Below, piece after piece: positions 58,758-64,000 of a stretch of DNA of 64,000 bases; position 1 is the first letter of the stretch, and each line of letters starts with the position of its first letter. The notes beneath the pieces are model-generated. The model was given only the letters and a program-made list of their open reading frames with translations, was not told the origin of the DNA and did not search any database. Source of the stretch: Epichloe hybrida (lineage: Eukaryota; Ascomycota; Sordariomycetes; Hypocreales; Clavicipitaceae); assembly GCA_019022495.1 (NCBI GenBank), contig JAFEKR010000012.1, positions 620,001 to 684,000 on the forward strand. The letters are read 5' to 3'. The position numbers and the translations under genes are program-made.

Positions 58758-60960
58758 TGCAAAGCTCTGATTACAAGCTATATATTTAAAGTCTTTATCC
58801 TTAATTTTAGAAAAATTAGGGATTCCTTTAGTAATAAGGCTTATTTTCTTTAGTAAAGGAAGCCCTAGGTGCCCTAATTATATATACTATAGGCTAGCTA
58901 GTTCTAGTAACTATTAATATTAAAGATCCTTAGGGCCTAAATTAGAGTCTAAATTAAGGCTTTCTCCCTTAGTCCCTTACTAGGCCCCTTAAGAACTATA
59001 GGCCTCTTAGAGAGGTATTAGGGACCTTTTTCTATTACTAAGGCCTTCTAACACCCCTAAATCTATTTCCTTAGATTTATAAGGGACCTAACCTAGGGCT
59101 ATAGGCATTAGAGAAGAGACTAAATCCCCTAAATTATCCTATATAATATCTTTAATATTATTATTATCTTTATTAATTTTAGTGATTTTATCTAAATTAA
59201 AAGCCTAATCTAGCTTTTTAGAGGGAATTTAAACCTCTATAGGGTAGCTAATAGGGTAGCTATAGCCCCTAAAGCTAGCATAGGTAAAAGGTTAGATATA
59301 ATAAGATTCCTTATTATAAGGCCCTTTATGTAACTTAAGTGTAAATTAGTTCTTAATGTAAAAGAAAAAACTATATTTTTCTATATCTAGGGTAGTAATA
59401 TAAGATCTATCTTTTAGAAAAAGATGGTTTTTTATAAAGTAACTACTAGATACATAGTATATAAGACCACTAACTATATTAACATTAAGCTAAGGAAAAT
59501 ATAAAGTATCTTTTAGTACTAAAGTCCTATATTTAGTAGGATTCTTTTAATATAAGACCTTAAAAATAGCACTACTATAGCCCTTAGCGTAAATAGGATT
59601 ACTACTAGTTATAATAGGGTTAGATTCCCCCCTTTTTATAAGGGGTATAATCCCTAAAGACCTCCTTAGAATTAACTATATATATAGTTAAACCTATATT
59701 ATATAATAGCGCTTTTTTATATCTTTATAATAATAATTAAAACTATTTAGGGTATTAATTTCTTGTTTTTTATTATCTAAATTACTAGAGCTAGAATTAA
59801 AGCTACTATTACTAGAGCTCTTATAACTAGTTCTATAAGAGCTAGGTTTCTTATATAGATTAAGGGCTCTATTAGAAAGGTTATAATTTCCTAGTATAAA
59901 AGATCCCTTTATAGGCTCTTTATTATCCTTTTTATCTAATTTTTAACCCTTTTACTTCTTTTTCTTCTTATTAGAATTAAAAGAGCCTTTATTTTCTTTA
60001 GAGCTCTCTTTTTTCTTTTTCTAACCTTTAGGAGCCTTTTCCTTGTCTTTAGCACCCTTTTCTTAGTCTTTAGCCCTATAATTTAGGGCTTTAAATACTG
60101 TAAATAACTTATCCCTCTATTTAGCTAAAGGTCTGCTATTAAAAATTAAAGGTTTAGGGTATCTAGGGGAGCCCCTATAGCCCTATTATATATATACTAA
60201 ATTATTACCTCTTAGCCTACTAAGGGAAGGTTAATTTTAGAGATTAAAGATATTAATTAATCTAATTTATTAGATTAATTAAGACCCCTAAAATTAATAA
60301 TCTAGCTAGTAAATTATTAAAGACTACATTAAAGGCTTTTAAAGTCCCCTTAAAACTATAAAAATTTAGGTTATAAAATTCAGAATATAGGGACTCTCTC
60401 TAGATTTTAGCGCTATATAAATACTACTATATAAGTAAATTATAGGTTTCTTTAGGTAGTTTTTGCTAAGTTATAGTGGCTTAGAGGCCTTCTATATAGC
60501 TATCTCTTAGTAGTATAAGAATAATAGCTTAGTTAGCGTCCCCTAGCACCTTAGAAATATCCGGATTATCTAGAAAATTAGGCATGCCTAAAGCTCTAAA
60601 TTAAATAGCTAGGGCCTGTTTCTATTAATTAAAATTTTTAGCTCCTTTAAGCTTAGTAGTCTTAGGGAAGCTATAAACTCTCTTATTAAATTCCTTAATA
60701 ACTAAATTATTAAAGGCTACTTATATAAAACTAGATTTAGGTTCTTAAATAGGCTATTAAACTTATTCTTAACTAGTAAGCTTAGTAACTTCTATACTCT
60801 CTATATATCTATTATTAATAGCTATAGTTAGAGCCTCTAGCTTCTATAATAATAGATTAATAGTATCTTATTACTTAATAACCTACTCTTTTAGCTAGTT
60901 ATTTAAAACCTCTTACATCCTAAGATTAGGGGCTAACTGCCCTTAACCTTATTAATTAGT
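58758..60960 (-). pseudogene. Degenerate Copia-type gag/protease remnant
   Basis: On the minus strand, with stops ignored, a gag-like stretch (PNFLDNPDISKVLGDAN) lies near 60590-60535 and a Lys/Ser-rich linker near 60060-59940. A Copia protease-region pattern (KYRTLVLKDTLYFP-LNVNIVS) lies near 59545-59475. No RT or integrase was recognised, so it is 3'-truncated. TAG replaces some glutamine codons, as elsewhere. Confidence 0.6.
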
Positions 60961-60969
60961 ATTTATCTT

Positions 60970-61250
60970 CCTTTTTATAGAAAGAAAGCCTTCTATTTAT
61001 ACTAAATTTCCTTTTATTTATAGAAGGGAAAAGCTTTTATAACTCACTAAATTTCCTTTTTATAGAAGGGAAAAGCTTTTATACTTACTAAACTTCCTTT
61101 TTATAGAAGGGAAAGCTTCTATATTACTTATATACTTCTTGTTTTATAGAAGGGAAGTCTTTTATAACTATAATAATTTCTTTTTTATAGAAAGGAATAG
61201 CTTTTATCTTATAGGTTCTTCCTTTTTTATAGAAGGGAAGTCTTCTATAA
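60970..61250. repeat. Tandem repeat with TTTTATAGAAGGGAA core
   Basis: About six imperfect units of roughly 45-60 bp, each with TTCCTTTTTATAGAAGGGAA, itself a near palindrome. It lies just upstream of the Copia gag start and may be part of its leader. Confidence 0.75.
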
Positions 61251-61839
61251 ATATACGTAAAGTAACCTAAAAAGATTCTATAGTAATAAAAGCTAGGCTT
61301 ATAACCTATTAAAATGTAAGGAGCTAGTTACTAGCTAGCAATAGCTATATAGGTATAGCTTTATAGTTAAGGACTAGTAAAACCACTATATTAAATATTT
61401 AATGTAACGCAATAAAAGGTTATAGTAGTTATTAACTAATTAAATTTAATTTAAATCACTTTTACAATAGCTAATAGAGTAATAGAATTAATTTTAGCGA
61501 TATTATATAGGTAATGCAGCTATTAGATTAAGAGGCTTACCTATTTAGCTAGATTAAAAAGATCTTCTTCCTCTTATATACTTACTAACTATATTAGTGA
61601 ATTTAGACTACTAGAGAGGTCTTATAAGCTACTTTTTATTTTCTATAAAATTTATTTATATATAAAATCCAAAAAATTAACTTACTACTATATAAACTAG
61701 TAACCTATATACACTAAATTTTAGTCTAAAAAATATTCCTATATTAAATAAAAGCCCTGTCTTCTAGCTTTAATTTGCTATATATAAGACTTTTATATAA
61801 CCTTTAGTTAAAGAGAAAATCGCTGTTAAAGATAGCTAT

Positions 61840-62090
61840 AGGGTAACCCGCGTACAGGGTAGCTTGCTTACCTAATTACTAGTGGCGCGGTTGTGGCTAC
61901 GCTTATAGCTATAACGCAATTAAATAATCTATAATTAATTAGAACACAATTAATTAGGATTAGTTATCCACATAGTTAGTTACAACTGTTAACAGCTACG
62001 ACATGGTTATTGATAGTCACCTACGCGACCGTTAACAGCTGCAGTGTAGCTGTTAGGCTTGCAATGCAAGCTAGTAATAAAAAAGGTCCT
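61840..62090. other. GC-richer patch within the AT island
   Basis: Contains GGGTAACCCGCG, GTGGCGCGGTTGTGG and two GTTAACAGCT motifs (about 61986 and 62030). It keeps CG dinucleotides that the surroundings have lost. Not identified; possibly a remnant LTR or an original host fragment. Confidence 0.4.
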
Positions 62091-62119
62091 GTAACTAGAA
62101 AAGGGCTAAAAATAGGTCT

Positions 62120-62485
62120 TATTTTTAACATAACTAATTAGATAAAATAGGTAATAATAAAAGCTTCTATATAACTAGCTTTCTTTTAATCCCTATAATA
62201 CTAATAACTAATAAAAAGTTTAATACTATATTTATAGTATTTATAGTTAGTGTAGTTTAGGGAAAAAAATTTATAGTATAATATATTATAGTTTTTTTTT
62301 ACTTATAGTTAGTGTAGTTTATAGTATAGTGTAGTTTATAGTATAGTGTAGTTTATACTATAGTGTAGTTTATAGTATAGTGTAGTTTATAGTGTAATGT
62401 AGTTTATAGTGTAGTAACTACACTACACTACAAATACTACATTACACTACACATTATAGTGCAATACTCTAAGTGCAATACTCTG
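62120..62485 (-). mobile_element. Arm fragment of the long-inverted-repeat element, copy E
   Basis: Matches the left arm of copy A in inverted orientation and ends TGCAATACTCTG. The tip is duplicated (two TGCAATACTCT motifs 15 bp apart, 62460-62485). The other half is missing. Confidence 0.75.
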
Positions 62486-63518
62486 ACTTTGCATAACCTA
62501 ATAGATACACTATACCTAAATTACTAGGTAAGTTTTATATTACTAATCAATAAATTAACCCCTAACTTAATAGATAACAGTATAGCTAAGGGTAATTAAA
62601 AGGATATTAGCTTATCTAAAATATTAAATAATATAGTAAAAGAGAAAAAAAGTAAAGGGAAAGGAAGTAAAGATAAATCTAACCTAGAGATAATTAATAG
62701 TATTTATACTATAAGGAAAAAAATACTAAAAAGCAAAGGTAATAAAAATAACAAGATTTGTAAGATAAGAAGAAGATAAAAGAATGGGGTATTAGGCTGT
62801 AAAATACTAAGCAGTTTTACCTCGTGCTTAGGAGAGGAAGAGTTAACTATAATGCCTATAATAAGTGTATTTTAAGGGAGTGATAAAAAGAAGTAACTAT
62901 TATACTATTATAATATATAATAAGGAGAGATTATGCGTTAGTTTGCTTGCATTGTTAACTATTACTATAGCTACGAAGATTAATAGACGTAAGCCACACT
63001 AAAAACAGAATGGCACATGCGTCTTTAATTTTTGACAAATGCGTGTTTGGAGGTCCGCGCGGAGTACAGATTAATAGGTGCACACTAGAGCCTAGCCAGA
63101 AATTTCGGTTTAGTTGCACTTCCCGATCTTTCTCGTTTAGTACATATCCTCTGATAAGCCCCGCCGGTGTGACATGGACCGTGCGGATAACACATAGCAC
63201 GGTCATGAGAAGGTCCTTTCTAGACGATCCATCTGCTCGCTTTTGATGGGCAAACATCTTGCCACGACACCCGCGATCTGGTCCCGGACTTCACGTACAC
63301 ACACACCACGCGCACCTACAATGTATAGGAGGTACATATAAACCCACACACAGCATACAGTTTCTCGTCTGCTCTGGACATTGTATGTAAGACCACTCAT
63401 GCTTATTTATCCCACCAGCGGATCCCATTTGGCCGCGACAAGTCATCCGGTCAAGGATCGCACAACTGCCGCAGATGCAACTGCAACCACGCCCTCGCCA
63501 AGTACGCCGCAATCCCTC
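62486..63518. other. AT island edge and flank of the last gene
   Basis: AT-rich to about 62,990, then normal composition. No gene recognised. The frame upstream of 63519 is open without a stop back to about 63381 and could be an N-terminal extension of the next gene. Confidence 0.45.
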
Positions 63519-63953
63519 ATGGCACACGATCACGATGCATTCACGTCAGATCCATATCCCAGACTGTCCATCTCGACACCGGCCCGCGTGCTGCTGGGCT
63601 CTGTATCGTCTGGGGTCATAGGCTTCACGTTGGGAGCTGTGCAGGGTGGTCAGACGGCGCAGCTTCGTTTCCGAGCAGAACATGCACATAAAATGCCCGA
63701 CACCACAACCGGGTGGTATTTTTACCACAAATCCAAAAACTATCATGCAATGCAGGGTGGGATCCGTGAAGGATTCCGGATGGCGGCCAAGACGAGCTTC
63801 TGGAGTTTCATGGCCTTGGGGTTGGAAAGCACAGTAGATCGCTATCGTGGCAGCAGCGACATGTTCTCAACGACGGTGGCGACGCTCACGGTGGCTGGCG
63901 CTTTTTCCCTATGGCGTAAGTATGACATTCTCTTCGGCCCCTTCTCGCGATGA
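63519..63953 (+). CDS. Tim17/22/23-family-like membrane protein, 3' end uncertain
   Basis: Starts MAHDHDAFTSDPYPRLS; an earlier in-frame ATG at 63399 would add 40 low-complexity residues. Features are a glycine-containing membrane stretch (VLLGSVSSGVIGFTLGAVQGG), then a fungal-type GWYFYHKSKNYHAMQGGIREGFRMAAK segment, and two further hydrophobic, glycine-rich stretches. This is the layout of Tim17/22/23-like proteins of mitochondrial or peroxisomal membranes. At 63916 a strong donor (GTAAGTATG) interrupts the family-like FSLW, so the in-frame stop at 63953 may lie in an intron, with a possible acceptor (CCGTAG) at 63964-63969. The gene then probably continues past the window. Confidence 0.65.
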   Translation: MAHDHDAFTSDPYPRLSISTPARVLLGSVSSGVIGFTLGAVQGGQTAQLRFRAEHAHKMPDTTTGWYFYHKSKNYHAMQGGIREGFRMAAKTSFWSFMALGLESTVDRYRGSSDMFSTTVATLTVAGAFSLWRKYDILFGPFSR

Positions 63954-64000
63954 ACGGACCCGTCCGTAGTTGTATTCCGATCGGACGGACGTCTATACAT

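Noticed and set aside
49165..62485. Copies D and E as the two ends of one large interrupted element
   Set aside because: The orientations would fit, but the 8 bp before 49165 (TACTTATT) and after 62485 (ACTTTGCA) do not match, so no single insertion can be claimed.
62955..63257. Minus-strand 100-codon frame at the island edge
   Set aside because: No motif or signal is seen and half of it lies in the AT-rich transition. Possible but unsupported.

Overview
This is a filamentous ascomycete genome window (Pezizomycotina; probably Sordariomycetes/Hypocreales, the order being an inference). Its genes have short 50-170 nt spliceosomal introns with GT..AG ends and CTAAC/CTGAC-like branch sites, and they encode typical fungal proteins. 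Two blocks, about 10.2-28.8 kb and 49.0-62.9 kb, are extremely AT-rich and full of TA dinucleotides and in-frame TAG/TAA codons. That pattern is what repeat-induced point mutation (RIP) leaves behind in transposons.

Region 1 (1-10,163) begins with what looks like part of a secondary-metabolite locus. It holds a DMATS-type aromatic prenyltransferase, a divergent hydroxynaphthalene/versicolorin-reductase-like SDR, an aminoglycoside-phosphotransferase-like gene with a C-terminal frameshift, and a scytalone dehydratase. No polyketide synthase is in the window. Housekeeping genes follow: the exosome subunit RRP41 and an MPD1-type protein disulfide isomerase.

Region 2 (10,164-28,836) is one nested transposon island whose history can be read from its target-site duplications. 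The outer element is a minus-strand Gypsy retroelement with 117-bp LTRs and a 4-bp duplication. Inside it lie a plus-strand chromodomain Gypsy element (8,073 bp, 270-bp LTRs, duplication TATTC), which itself carries an un-RIPed 184-bp solo LTR (duplication ATAAG), and a 1.86-kb long-inverted-repeat element with hAT-like 8-bp duplications. The island appears to have split a former shared promoter between MPD1 and VTA1.

Region 3 (28,837-49,000) is gene-rich. It contains VTA1 (ESCRT/Vps4 cofactor), TIM50 (mitochondrial import), a 2EXR/F-box-like protein, a newly assembled two-exon cysteine-rich secreted protein, and a Cdc1/Ted1/PGAP5-like metallophosphoesterase. It also contains a HAD hydrolase, two fungal hypothetical proteins (one NTF2-like), a secreted M28 aminopeptidase with a Tc1/mariner-type MITE in its upstream region, a small conserved hypothetical protein whose first exon is only the start codon, and a kinase-like protein.

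Region 4 (about 49.0-62.9 kb) is a second RIP island. It is a patchwork of further copies of the long-inverted-repeat element (one with a 1.6-kb array of 10-bp units), a 5'-truncated copy of the chromodomain Gypsy element interrupted by another copy of that element, and a degraded minus-strand Copia remnant. The window ends in a Tim17/22/23-like gene that runs towards or past the edge.

All product names come from reading translated motifs by eye; no database search was possible. Exon joins were checked for splice dinucleotides and for a total coding length divisible by three.
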